Source of the DNA: a virus
IMG/VR virus record: IMGVR_UViG_3300042390_000357
Coordinates: 1 to 30,320 of that record
Strand: one strand, 5' to 3'
DNA: 30,320 bases
Shown: positions 14,906-22,594 of the stretch, piece by piece
Position numbering within the stretch: the stretch's first letter is position 1
Layout: each line of letters begins with the position of its first letter
The notes under the pieces: generated by a model
What the model was told of the DNA's origin: nothing
Seen by the model: the letters and a program-made list of their open reading frames with translations, nothing else
Database searches by the model: none
Position numbers and translations under genes: made by a program

Positions 14906-15388
14906 ATGGGTTTCTTCGGATCGGTCGGAGGTTTCTCCGAACCCAAACCAGCAGCTCCAGCAGACACGTACCTGTGTAAGCTGGTTAGCGTAGAACAAAC
15001 AGAGCGCAAAAAGTACCAGAGCGAAGAGAAGGAACCTTGTCTCCGCTGGGTATGGGAGACTACAGAGGTAGGAGACGATGAAGGTACTCCTTTCCGCTTC
15101 TCCCGGTTCACGTCCGTATGGTACGGAAATCCCCAGAGTAAGCTAACCCAGCTCCTGGATTCCATGCTGGGTAAGCGTCTCTCTAAAGTGGAATATAACG
15201 CTCTCTCCATCGAGGAGCTTAAGTCCAAACCGTGGAAGGTTACGGTTTCTGTAGCGGTTACTAACGCGGGAGCGGAAGTTAACAATATCGAGGATGTACG
15301 TCCGGTAGCGGCTACAGCTCCTAAGAAAATCTCTAAACCGATTAACACGGACGGCATTACCGATCCGTTCGCGGAAGCTACGTATTAA
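14906..15388 (+). CDS. OB-fold single-strand DNA-binding-like protein
   Basis: From the ATG at 14906 the protein has 160 residues. Its opening MGFFGSVGGFSEPKPAAPADTY is typical of short phage ssDNA-binding and DUF669-like proteins. It continues with YLCKLVSVEQTE, LRWVWETTE and FRFSRFTSVWYGN, the strand order expected of an OB fold, and ends in an acidic tail (DPFAEATY). Such proteins coat single strands during replication and work with annealing recombinases such as the ERF protein here. In-frame ATGs at 14834 and 14864 exist, but the likely promoter lies over the first. The gene has its own promoter and a terminator 4 bases after the stop, suggesting independent and strong expression. The family assignment is by pattern only. 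Confidence 0.55.
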   Translation: MGFFGSVGGFSEPKPAAPADTYLCKLVSVEQTERKKYQSEEKEPCLRWVWETTEVGDDEGTPFRFSRFTSVWYGNPQSKLTQLLDSMLGKRLSKVEYNALSIEELKSKPWKVTVSVAVTNAGAEVNNIEDVRPVAATAPKKISKPINTDGITDPFAEATY

Positions 15389-15392
15389 ACCT

Positions 15393-15425
15393 GGGGGGAG
15401 GAGTAATCCTCCCTCCTTTCGATTT
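15393..15425 (+). terminator. Intrinsic terminator after the ssDNA-binding-like gene
   Basis: Bases 15393-15402 pair with 15407-15416 (ten pairs including one G-U) around the tetraloop GTAA. TTTCGATTT follows. It lies between the stop at 15388 and the next gene's Shine-Dalgarno, so downstream genes depend on read-through or a further promoter. Confidence 0.7.
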
Positions 15426-15438
15426 GAAGGAGAGTACG

Positions 15439-15873
15439 ATGGATATTTTAGGTAGAGGTTACACGGACTGTAAGGGTACGTTTAACGAACAAATACAGCT
15501 AGCTATCGGTGGAATCGCTGGAAACTTTATTCACGAGGTTTATACCTCGCGCGCTAGTAAAGGTAAGCGATATAAGCTTAGTGGCTATCAATGTAGATAT
15601 GGATGGATATGTAACATCAACCAGGCTGCGGTATCTGTAGAAATCAAAGTAAGTACTATCCTGGATAAATACTATGTCTCTATGGAATTTGAGTCCTGCG
15701 GATTACCCTGTATGTTTATGCTGGTACATAACCCGAAAGAGAATAACGTTAGCAAATCCTGGGAGTATTACCATAAAGGAGCTAATCCAGAGAACGCGAT
15801 TATCCAGGGTATCTATGGACGTTTAGTGGATCATGCTTTCGACATGGACTACAAGGACCTGGATTATGTCTAA
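15439..15873 (+). CDS. Unknown 144-residue protein
   Basis: The ATG at 15439 follows a strong Shine-Dalgarno (AAGGAG, 15427-15432) and is preferred to the in-frame TTG at 15424, which lies in front of that site. I do not recognise the protein. It has several Cys residues (CKG, CRYGWIC, SCGLPC), aromatic-rich strands such as YYVSMEFESCG and a final helical acidic tail. The repeated Cys could bind metal, but spacing does not match a standard zinc finger. It sits in a run of small genes between the replication and packaging modules, typical of early accessory genes. The next gene starts within its last 8 bases. Confidence 0.65.
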   Translation: MDILGRGYTDCKGTFNEQIQLAIGGIAGNFIHEVYTSRASKGKRYKLSGYQCRYGWICNINQAAVSVEIKVSTILDKYYVSMEFESCGLPCMFMLVHNPKENNVSKSWEYYHKGANPENAIIQGIYGRLVDHAFDMDYKDLDYV

Positions 15874-16066
15874 GGAAATCCCTTGTATCGCTTTAACCGA
15901 TGCAGACGTAGAGCGTATTAAAAATAGCGTCTATTGTGTATATACATCTAAGGGAGTACTACTCCATACCTTTAAGGACTTTCTAAAGGCTATGGTATTC
16001 ATTTTCGAAAACGAGGGTACTTACTGGGAAATCGTAACGCTACCAGCGGAGGACTCTAATGTCTAG
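15866..16066 (+). CDS. Small unknown protein
   Basis: The likely start is the ATG at 15866, which overlaps the upstream stop (ATGTCTAA), has AAGGAC about 7 bases upstream and gives 66 residues. Using the in-frame ATG at 15833 would add 11 residues that overlap the upstream gene heavily. The sequence has an N-terminal DADVERIKNSVYCVY segment, then a helix TFKDFLKAMVFIFENEG. I recognise no family. The next gene overlaps its end by 8 bases, so translation is coupled. Confidence 0.6.
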   Translation: MSKEIPCIALTDADVERIKNSVYCVYTSKGVLLHTFKDFLKAMVFIFENEGTYWEIVTLPAEDSNV

Positions 16067-16373
16067 AGACGCGCATTACAGGAAGCAAACCATCCAGCCG
16101 ATAGAGGTAATCGAGAGCTATAAGCTCTCGTTTATCTTGGGTAACGTTATTAAGTATGTCCTCCGACACGAAGCGAAGAACGGACGCGAGGACCTGCTAA
16201 AGGCTCTCTGGTATCTCGTTTACAATCTATCCGGACACGCTGGTCTATCCGACCATGTAACCCAAACAGTAGACCAGGTAGGACGTTATACGAACGAAGT
16301 AACCGACGATCCGGAAGCGAAACCTAAGCTCCGTAGAGAGGTAAGTACTAAACCTTGGGACTTAAATATCTAA
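16059..16373 (+). CDS. DUF3310 / T7 gp1.7-like protein
   Basis: This 104-residue protein carries the DUF3310 pattern: an N-terminal QPIEVIESYKLSFILGNVIKYVLRHEAKNG (split here: IQPIEVIE at about 12-19, then FILGNVIKYVLRH at about 25-37), followed by EDLLKALWYL. The family includes phage T7 gp1.7, a nucleotide kinase-like protein that makes dTDP/dGDP and influences sensitivity to dideoxynucleotides. Many phages carry it near replication genes. Here the protein is short and ends soon after the conserved helices, so enzymatic activity cannot be assumed. The start overlaps the end of the upstream gene by 8 bases. Confidence 0.75.
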   Translation: MSRDAHYRKQTIQPIEVIESYKLSFILGNVIKYVLRHEAKNGREDLLKALWYLVYNLSGHAGLSDHVTQTVDQVGRYTNEVTDDPEAKPKLRREVSTKPWDLNI

Positions 16374-16390
16374 GTATGGAAGAGAAGAGA

Positions 16391-16783
16391 ATGAATAAGA
16401 ATGTTAATGGTATCGGTATGCTCCAGCTATTCGCGGATTTCTCCGCGCGAGGGAAGAGGACCATATCGGAGCTGGTAAAGCGCGACGATTTCGAGTACCT
16501 GGTATCCGATCCGATAGTATTTACTACTTTCGTAAATGCACGGCTAGAGGAGAGGTTTATCCGTATCAGGCATAACAAGGAAGCTAACCAGGATACATCC
16601 CTGGGTAATCCTCACGTATTCGATGTAGTCCCTACGGTTACCCCAGGTATAGAGAAAGCTTTCTTTACTACGGACGCGATCGGTATCCTCTCCTGGTTAG
16701 AAGGAGCTATATGTGTATCCTCCATCCTGGGGGGAGCTATCTCCGAGCTTAACGATTTGGACGTAATAGGTAAGGTCGAGTAA
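16391..16783 (+). CDS. Unknown protein before the terminase genes
   Basis: I favour the ATG at 16391 (130 residues), preceded by the purine run GGAAGAGAAGAG. Alternative in-frame ATGs lie at 16376 and 16355, and the latter would overlap the preceding gene. The protein has a charged N-terminal half (GKRTISELVKRDDFEYL, VNARLEERFIRIRHNK) and a hydrophobic C-terminal half (IGILSWLEGAICVSSILGGAI) that may be a buried helix or membrane-associated. No family is recognised. It is the last gene before the small terminase gene, with a 44-base gap. Confidence 0.6.
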   Translation: MNKNVNGIGMLQLFADFSARGKRTISELVKRDDFEYLVSDPIVFTTFVNARLEERFIRIRHNKEANQDTSLGNPHVFDVVPTVTPGIEKAFFTTDAIGILSWLEGAICVSSILGGAISELNDLDVIGKVE

Positions 16784-16827
16784 TCCATACTGGTTATCTA
16801 GTAGGATAAGAGAAGGAGAATCACATT

Positions 16828-17190
16828 ATGAAACCTGGACCAGGTAGACCTACAAAGTATAACCAGGAGACGGTAGACGCTATTATGGACGCTTTACGTA
16901 AAGGTAATACGCGTAAGGATAGCTGTAGCGTAGCGGGTATCTCGGAGGAGACATTCTCCCAGTGGAGGAAACGCTATCCGGAATTTCTGGACTCTATAGA
17001 AAAGGCGGAAGGTAAAGCAGCTTTCCACGCGGTAGATGTAGTTAGAACCGCTATGGACTCCGGAGTATGGCAGGCGGCGGCGTGGTGGCTAGAGCGTAGA
17101 CGTAAGGCGGAATGGTCCCTCCGTACCGAAACTGTAGGAGCGGATGGTAGTCCTCTGGAGATAGTTATCCGTTATGCGGATGTCGATTAA
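16828..17190 (+). CDS. terS: Terminase small subunit
   Basis: This 120-residue protein starts GPGRPTKYNQET, the standard opening of many terminase small subunits, followed by a helix-turn-helix (RKDSCSVAGISEETFSQWRKRYPEF, here about residues 29-53, split at GIS). An oligomerisation helix pair (about 55-95) follows, then a short C-terminal tail likely to contact the large subunit. TerS recognises the packaging site and regulates the motor. A strong Shine-Dalgarno (GAAGGAG) lies 7-8 bases upstream of the ATG, and the stop overlaps the TerL ATG (TAATG). This gene opens the late rightward operon. No cos or pac site could be identified by eye. Confidence 0.88.
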   Translation: MKPGPGRPTKYNQETVDAIMDALRKGNTRKDSCSVAGISEETFSQWRKRYPEFLDSIEKAEGKAAFHAVDVVRTAMDSGVWQAAAWWLERRRKAEWSLRTETVGADGSPLEIVIRYADVD

Positions 17191-18362
17191 TGGCGCGTAC
17201 GGAGCTAGTACTCCCGCGTCCCCATAGCGGACAAAAAGTAATCCTAGATAAGGCGCGGAGGTTTAACGTTCTCTCCTGCGGGAGACGTTTCGGTAAAACT
17301 ACCCTGGGGGGGAACCTGATAGCGGATGTCGCTGTAATCAAGCGTCTACCGGTGGGATGGTTCGCTCCTACATATCGCTTATTGGAGGAAGCTTATAGGG
17401 ACCATAAACGTATCTACGCTCCTCTAATAACGCGATCCGTAGCTACTCCGTACCCCAGGATAGAGCTAGTAACCGGAGGGAGTATCGATTATTGGACGCT
17501 AGACGATCCGACCACGGTAGCGCGCGGACGCAAGTATGGACGCGTAATCATTGATGAAGCGGCAATGGCACGGCATCTAGAGGAAGCGTGGACGGAAGCT
17601 ATCCGCCCGACCTTAACGGATTACCTGGGGGACGCTTTCTTCCTCTCTACCCCGAAGGGAAGAAATTATTTCTCGCTCCTCTACGATATGGAGAAGGAGG
17701 ACGAGGAGTGGATATCCTTCCGTCTACCTACTACGGATAATCCTTTTATCGATCCGTCAGAGGTAGAAGCTGCTAGTAAAGCTCTCCCCAGTATCGCGTA
17801 TCGGCAGGAGTTTCTAGCTGAATTTGTAGATACAGCAGGAGCGCGCGTATCCAGGGACTGGTTACGTACCGCGCATATCTCCGAGTATGGAGATACGTAT
17901 ATGGGAGTGGACCTAGCTATCTCCCAGAAAGCCGAAGCGGACTATACCGCTACCGTAGTCCTTACCCGTCTCCCGGACGGGAGTATCTACATCCTGGACG
18001 CGCAGAGGATACGCGCTCCTTTTAACCAGGTACTAGATCATATTAAAGCTGTAGCTTCCGTATGGACTCCTAAGATAATCGGTATCGAGAATGTGCAGTA
18101 CCAGGCTAGCGTAATCCAGGAGCTTCTCCGGACTACGAAGCTTCCGGTACGCGGACTACGTCCGGACAAGGATAAGGTTTCCCGCTTCCTGCCGTTAGAG
18201 GCGCGCTACGAGCAGGGACTGGTAATCCATAGTCCGAACCTCCCAGGATGGTTTACCGACGAACTTCTAAGCTTTCCGATCGGGAGACACGACGATGGAG
18301 TAGACGCGCTCTCCTATGCCTATAACGTCCTAGAGACGCGTAGAGGATGGACCGCGGTATAG
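17190..18362 (+). CDS. terL: Terminase large subunit
   Basis: This 390-residue protein has both motor and nuclease domains. The ATPase carries Walker A SCGRRFGKT (29-37), Walker B VIIDEA (119-124) with catalytic Glu123, and motif III LSTPKG (152-157). The RNase H-like nuclease has the acidic residues of GVDLAISQKAEADYTA (Asp241, Asp251), IIGIENVQYQ and the C-terminal DDGVDALSYA. It drives DNA into the prohead and cuts concatemers. At 390 residues it is compact compared with many terminases but has every expected motif. Packaging mode (cos or headful) is not clear from sequence. The gene is coupled to terS by TAATG. Confidence 0.95.
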   Translation: MARTELVLPRPHSGQKVILDKARRFNVLSCGRRFGKTTLGGNLIADVAVIKRLPVGWFAPTYRLLEEAYRDHKRIYAPLITRSVATPYPRIELVTGGSIDYWTLDDPTTVARGRKYGRVIIDEAAMARHLEEAWTEAIRPTLTDYLGDAFFLSTPKGRNYFSLLYDMEKEDEEWISFRLPTTDNPFIDPSEVEAASKALPSIAYRQEFLAEFVDTAGARVSRDWLRTAHISEYGDTYMGVDLAISQKAEADYTATVVLTRLPDGSIYILDAQRIRAPFNQVLDHIKAVASVWTPKIIGIENVQYQASVIQELLRTTKLPVRGLRPDKDKVSRFLPLEARYEQGLVIHSPNLPGWFTDELLSFPIGRHDDGVDALSYAYNVLETRRGWTAV

Positions 18363-18375
18363 GGAATAATAAGAT

Positions 18376-20238
18376 ATGGGTATTAAAGATATGTTCCGGG
18401 GCTTTCGTAAAGCTACCGCTAATCCCTCCGCTCCAGTACCGCTCCCGTTTAACCAGTCAAGGGATACGCGGTTCGCGGGAGGATATAACGGGCAGCTTAT
18501 AAGCGCGCTCCGGAGGATACTTCCTGGGAGCTACAGGGACTGGTCCGCGGTAGCTGGGGACCTGGGACTTAACTCCGTAGTAGCTGTAGGTATCGACTGG
18601 TACATCCGAAACTTTCCACAAGCTATCCCCCAGGTAGTCCGCGCGGTAGATAGTAACCAGGTAGAGGTAATCGTAGACCATCCAGCGATTAAGCTCCTAC
18701 GGGAGCCGTCTCCAGGTATTACCTCCTCTGTATTTTGGGGCTGGATTTTGCAGGACTATAAGCTTTTTGGTAACGCGTATATCCGTAAGATTAGACCGTC
18801 CAGGGTAGGAGAGCCTATCTACCTCCAGTACCTCCCCCAGGATATGGTCCGACCGGTTGGAGATGGTAGTAACCCGATTACCCATTACGTCTATACGAAG
18901 GATGGAGTCCAGTATTCCATCTCCGTAGAGGACCTAATCCATATGAGATACGGACGCGATCCGGACGATTTGCGGATCGGACGCTCTCCGGTTATGTCTG
19001 TACTCCGCGAGATAGCGGCGGACAATGAAGCGAGTACCGCGGCGTATGGACTCCTGGTAAATGGAGCTATGCCGTCCCTCCTGGTCGGTCCGGATTCGAA
19101 GGACCAGGTAGTAGATATCTCGCGCGAGGATGCGGAGATTATTAAGTCCCGTTTACGCGAGGACCTCACCGGAGATGGAGCGGGAGGAATCGTGGTTATG
19201 ACGGGTCCATACAAAATGGAACGCGTCTCCCTATCCCCTTCGGAGCTAGCTCTGGACTCTCTGCGGAGAGTACCGGAGGAGCGTATCTGTAGCGCGCTGG
19301 GACTAAACCCTATGGTCCTGGGATTAGGATCCGGATTAGAGCGGAGTACCTACAGTAATTATGAAGCCGCGCAGGAGGCAGCATGGCAGGACGGGATGGT
19401 CCCTCTCCTCCGCGCTCTAGAGGAGACTCTATCGGTTTCTCTCCTTCCGGACTTCATCGATACCCAGGATGGAGACAAGGTCTCCTTTAACCTCTCCGGA
19501 GTCCGCGCTCTCTCCGATGATATCGACGCGTTATCCGTCCGCGCGGAGAGACTCTATAAAGCTGGTATCTGTAGTCTAGCGGAAGCGAAGCGTTTAGTAG
19601 GTCTAGAAGCTTCCGACCAGGACGAGGTTACTCTCCATCCTTCTCTCCCGTCTAAGGTAGAAGCTCAACAAGGGGAAAGCGTAGCCGATCTAAACGATAA
19701 GGCTAATATCGCTGGAGTCCTGGTTAGAGCTGGTTTCGACCCAGCAGCTACCGCGCGCTTCCTGGGACTAAACATCCCGCATACGGGAGCCGAACCTGTA
19801 ACGCTCCGGGACGATACCACTAAGAGTATCGAGGTAATGGAGGACGGAAGCGTCTCCGTTAAGTACCGTCCTAATAGCGACATGGTAACCGCGGCGCGTC
19901 AAGCTCTGGAATGGAAAAAGGACGGGAAGCGCGGAGGTACGCGGATCGGCATTACGCGCGCTAACCAGATAGTAAACGGGGATGTACTCTCCGAGGACGT
20001 TATCCTCCGTATGTTCGCTTTCTTCTCCAGACACGAAGTGGATAAGGAAGCTCCTGGATTCGCGCGCGGATCGGAAGGTTATCCTTCCCCTGGTCGCGTA
20101 GCGTGGAACCTCTGGGGAGGAGATGCAGGTTACGCCTGGTCTAAACGGATGCGGGAAAAGATTATGCAGGATAGGAAGAGTATCCCTGTATATCCAGAGG
20201 ACTATACGTACGGTTCGGACTTTACCCCGGACGAATAA
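18376..20238 (+). CDS. HK97-type portal protein with a C-terminal extension
   Basis: Of 620 residues, the first 420 or so are an HK97-type portal: VAVGIDWYIRNFPQAIPQVV (about 70-89), the clip/stem region with WGWILQDYKLFGNAYIRK, EDLIHMRYG and the conserved ERICSALGLNPMVLGLGSG (about 301-319). The dodecameric portal forms the DNA gate at the prohead vertex. The extension (about 495-600) has a separate conserved-looking domain: ARQALEWKKDGKRGGTRIGITRA, then RMFAFFSRHEVDKEAPGF and SPGRVAWNLWGGDAGYAW. I recall this domain as an add-on in other phage head proteins and have no function for it. The gene starts 13 bases after terL and ends by TAATG overlap with the MuF gene. Confidence 0.9.
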   Translation: MGIKDMFRGFRKATANPSAPVPLPFNQSRDTRFAGGYNGQLISALRRILPGSYRDWSAVAGDLGLNSVVAVGIDWYIRNFPQAIPQVVRAVDSNQVEVIVDHPAIKLLREPSPGITSSVFWGWILQDYKLFGNAYIRKIRPSRVGEPIYLQYLPQDMVRPVGDGSNPITHYVYTKDGVQYSISVEDLIHMRYGRDPDDLRIGRSPVMSVLREIAADNEASTAAYGLLVNGAMPSLLVGPDSKDQVVDISREDAEIIKSRLREDLTGDGAGGIVVMTGPYKMERVSLSPSELALDSLRRVPEERICSALGLNPMVLGLGSGLERSTYSNYEAAQEAAWQDGMVPLLRALEETLSVSLLPDFIDTQDGDKVSFNLSGVRALSDDIDALSVRAERLYKAGICSLAEAKRLVGLEASDQDEVTLHPSLPSKVEAQQGESVADLNDKANIAGVLVRAGFDPAATARFLGLNIPHTGAEPVTLRDDTTKSIEVMEDGSVSVKYRPNSDMVTAARQALEWKKDGKRGGTRIGITRANQIVNGDVLSEDVILRMFAFFSRHEVDKEAPGFARGSEGYPSPGRVAWNLWGGDAGYAWSKRMREKIMQDRKSIPVYPEDYTYGSDFTPDE

Positions 20239-22316
20239 TGTACTACGGTAAACCATACCTCCGCGTTAAAGCTACGGACTCTCTCGTTACTAAGAGGATG
20301 GAGTCCGTATACGATTACTCCCAGCGGTTTCGTACGTCTCTCCTAAAAGAGGAGGATAAAGCGGTAAACGAAATCCGAGACGCTTACACCAGGTCCATAT
20401 CCTCCCTAGAGGAGGAGCTATCTGGTATGGAGGCGCGCGCTAAAGATTACGAAGCGCGAGGACTAAACTTTAATACGCTCTCCGCTATGATGGACCGTAC
20501 CAGGGAGATGATAAAGGAGCTGGAGCTTCGGGTTAATACCGTTAACGAACAAGCTGTACAGTACATCCTAGACGGACAAGAAAGCTCCGTTAACGCGGTA
20601 GATAGGAATACAGGGAAGCTTATAGCTTCTACCGATCCACTCCTCCCGAAGGAGATTACAGCTACCGCTACGTTTAACCGGATACCCCAGGAAGCTCTAA
20701 CCAGCTTTATAGGTTCATCCTCTCCGGATAGTCCGCTGGGTAAGCTTATCTCCGGTTTAGCTCTGGATACTTCCGAGAGGTTTCGTAATACGTTAGCTAC
20801 CGCTATCGTTAGCGGAAACAATCCGCGACAAGCAGCGCGGGACCTAGAGAAGGTAATCCAGTCCGCTCAAACCGACATCAACGTATCCAGGTCTAGACTG
20901 GAAACTATCGCGCGTACGGAGATGATTAGATCGGCGCGCGAAGGGCAGAAATACTTATACGAGAGTAATCCCGCGGTAGTAGGTTACCAGCGTCAAGCGA
21001 CCCAGGACGGTAGGACCTGTTTAGCTTGTTTAGCTCTCTCCGGCAAAAAGTATCCGACCTCCGAGATAATGCCATCGCATCCGAACTGTAGATGCGTTAT
21101 GTTGCCGATCACATTATCCGCAGAGTACATCCTGGGAGAGTCTACCGACCCAGGATTAAACTTCCCAGCTATCGGTCCGGAAGCTCTCCTCTCCGGAATG
21201 TCCGAAGGGGAGAAGCTCCAGGTAATGGGACCATCCAGGTACGCTCTCTACCAGCAGGGAGTACCTCTGGAGAAAATGGTTAACGTGGTAGGTAATAAAA
21301 CCTGGGGACCTACTACCCAGGTACTACCGCTCTCCCGGATAGGTAAGGGGAAGATACCAGCGGACAAAAAGCTGGTTATTCCTCCTCCCCCAGGAAGCGC
21401 GGGACCAGCTCCGGTTACTCCTTCCCCAGCTCCAGCTCCTACAGCTCCGAAGTTTACTCCAGCTCCGAAGGTAACGAAACCTCTACCAGCTCCTCTACCG
21501 GTAGGTCCGGTTATCGGTGATAGATCGGTGCGTAACCCTAACCGCGTATGGAACGGAGATAGATACGTACTAGACGTTAAAGCTATAACGGACTTCATCG
21601 AGCGGACTATCCCTACCCTGGGAGAGATGCCGACCTATGACATAACAAAATATAGCAGCTGGGCAGATTACAGGGACGCGCGTAGCGACTGGGATAAAGG
21701 CGTTAGAGAAGCTAAGGACCAGTATTTCCAACTACTCCTAGCGGACACTCCATCCGAAGTAACGGTAAATGCTAAAGAGAACCGTAAGGAAGTAGAACGT
21801 ATTCTAAACCTTATAAACCAGATAGTAGAGAAGCGTCCAGTAAAGCTGGAGGTAAACGTGGAACGTGGAGGAAGTAGAGCTTATTACCAGTCCGCGACCA
21901 GGACTATCCGCATAGATAAAACTACCGAGATAGGAAAAGCTCCGGACTGGAAACGTATCCAGTCCATCTCCGATATTTTCTCTAAAACTACCACTAGATG
22001 GTTCAGTACCTTAACGCACGAATACGGACACTTCCTGGATTTTCATCTACCAGGGAGTATAGAAGCGAGAAATAAAGCTTTCGATACGCGAACCGCGGGA
22101 GAAGCTATCCTCCACGAAGGACCATACAGCTCCTCCGGTTTCAACTATAAGAAAGATAGATTCTTCGATCGTTACGTAGGACGTATCTACGGACATTCGG
22201 ATGGAGAGGGAGCGGAGATTCCATCTATGGGACTGGAGTATATGGTCCGCGATCCGTTCCAGCTTTATAAGCAGGACCCCGAAACGCTAAAGCATATCCT
22301 GGAGCATATGTTATGA
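20238..22316 (+). CDS. MuF-type minor head protein fused to a zincin-like metallopeptidase domain
   Basis: This 692-residue protein has three parts. Residues about 1-295 form a phage Mu gpF/SPP1 gp7-like minor head domain: a long helical region, TIARTEMIRSAREGQKYLY (223-241) and the Zn-binding tail with Cys261, Cys264, His281, Cys284 and Cys286. A Pro/Ala-rich linker runs from about 382 to 425. Residues about 430-692 form a second domain with a zincin motif LTHEYGHFLD (His594, Glu595, His598) and a later SMGLEYM (Glu667), the likely third metal ligand. This matches the layout of polymorphic MuF proteins, in which a C-terminal effector rides on the head protein and may be ejected with DNA. A structural processing role is the alternative. 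The next gene overlaps its stop (ATGA). Confidence 0.82.
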   Translation: MYYGKPYLRVKATDSLVTKRMESVYDYSQRFRTSLLKEEDKAVNEIRDAYTRSISSLEEELSGMEARAKDYEARGLNFNTLSAMMDRTREMIKELELRVNTVNEQAVQYILDGQESSVNAVDRNTGKLIASTDPLLPKEITATATFNRIPQEALTSFIGSSSPDSPLGKLISGLALDTSERFRNTLATAIVSGNNPRQAARDLEKVIQSAQTDINVSRSRLETIARTEMIRSAREGQKYLYESNPAVVGYQRQATQDGRTCLACLALSGKKYPTSEIMPSHPNCRCVMLPITLSAEYILGESTDPGLNFPAIGPEALLSGMSEGEKLQVMGPSRYALYQQGVPLEKMVNVVGNKTWGPTTQVLPLSRIGKGKIPADKKLVIPPPPGSAGPAPVTPSPAPAPTAPKFTPAPKVTKPLPAPLPVGPVIGDRSVRNPNRVWNGDRYVLDVKAITDFIERTIPTLGEMPTYDITKYSSWADYRDARSDWDKGVREAKDQYFQLLLADTPSEVTVNAKENRKEVERILNLINQIVEKRPVKLEVNVERGGSRAYYQSATRTIRIDKTTEIGKAPDWKRIQSISDIFSKTTTRWFSTLTHEYGHFLDFHLPGSIEARNKAFDTRTAGEAILHEGPYSSSGFNYKKDRFFDRYVGRIYGHSDGEGAEIPSMGLEYMVRDPFQLYKQDPETLKHILEHML

Positions 22317-22585
22317 GAATCGCTAGTATAGTCTCTTTACGCTACGGTACTGGGGACCTGATAGATAAGGGTAACGGAGAATACGAGATTACCGGGACCC
22401 TGGGGGATTTCTTCCGTAAGGTTCCCATAGAGGAGTTTACTTACTTCTACCCTGGTAGCTTTATCTATGCTGGGCAGCTTCTCCCGTCTCTCGCGTCCTC
22501 CTTCGAAGCTAATAACCTAGGGACTGTATCCTGGGGAGAGCTTCCGGACGTGTACTCCGATGTACCTCCGGACGCTTTAGTCTAG
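22313..22585 (+). CDS. Small unknown protein coupled to the MuF-zincin gene (candidate partner)
   Basis: This 90-residue acidic protein starts on the last bases of the MuF gene (ATGA, 22313-22316), so translation should be coupled. I recognise no family. The sequence suggests a small beta-rich fold (IASIVSLRYGTG, EYEITGTLGDFF, FYPGSFIYAG) and a Pro/Asp-rich end. In polymorphic MuF toxin loci the gene following the effector often encodes its immunity protein, and the size, acidity and overlap fit that place. Equally, it could be a small head or assembly protein. Only 9 bases separate it from the prohead protease gene. Confidence 0.6.
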   Translation: MRIASIVSLRYGTGDLIDKGNGEYEITGTLGDFFRKVPIEEFTYFYPGSFIYAGQLLPSLASSFEANNLGTVSWGELPDVYSDVPPDALV

Positions 22586-22594
22586 AGGTTAAAT

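Noticed and set aside
14791-15357. Long open frame on the minus strand opposite the ssDNA-binding-like gene
   Set aside because: It lies antisense to a gene with a good protein pattern, promoter and terminator, has low-complexity Ser/Leu content and no ribosome-binding site. It is a shadow of the codon bias of the plus-strand gene.
19768-20256. Minus-strand open frames inside the portal, MuF, capsid and tail genes (for example 19768-20256, 21248-21598, 24279-24908)
   Set aside because: All are antisense to strongly supported genes, with no separate promoters or family features.
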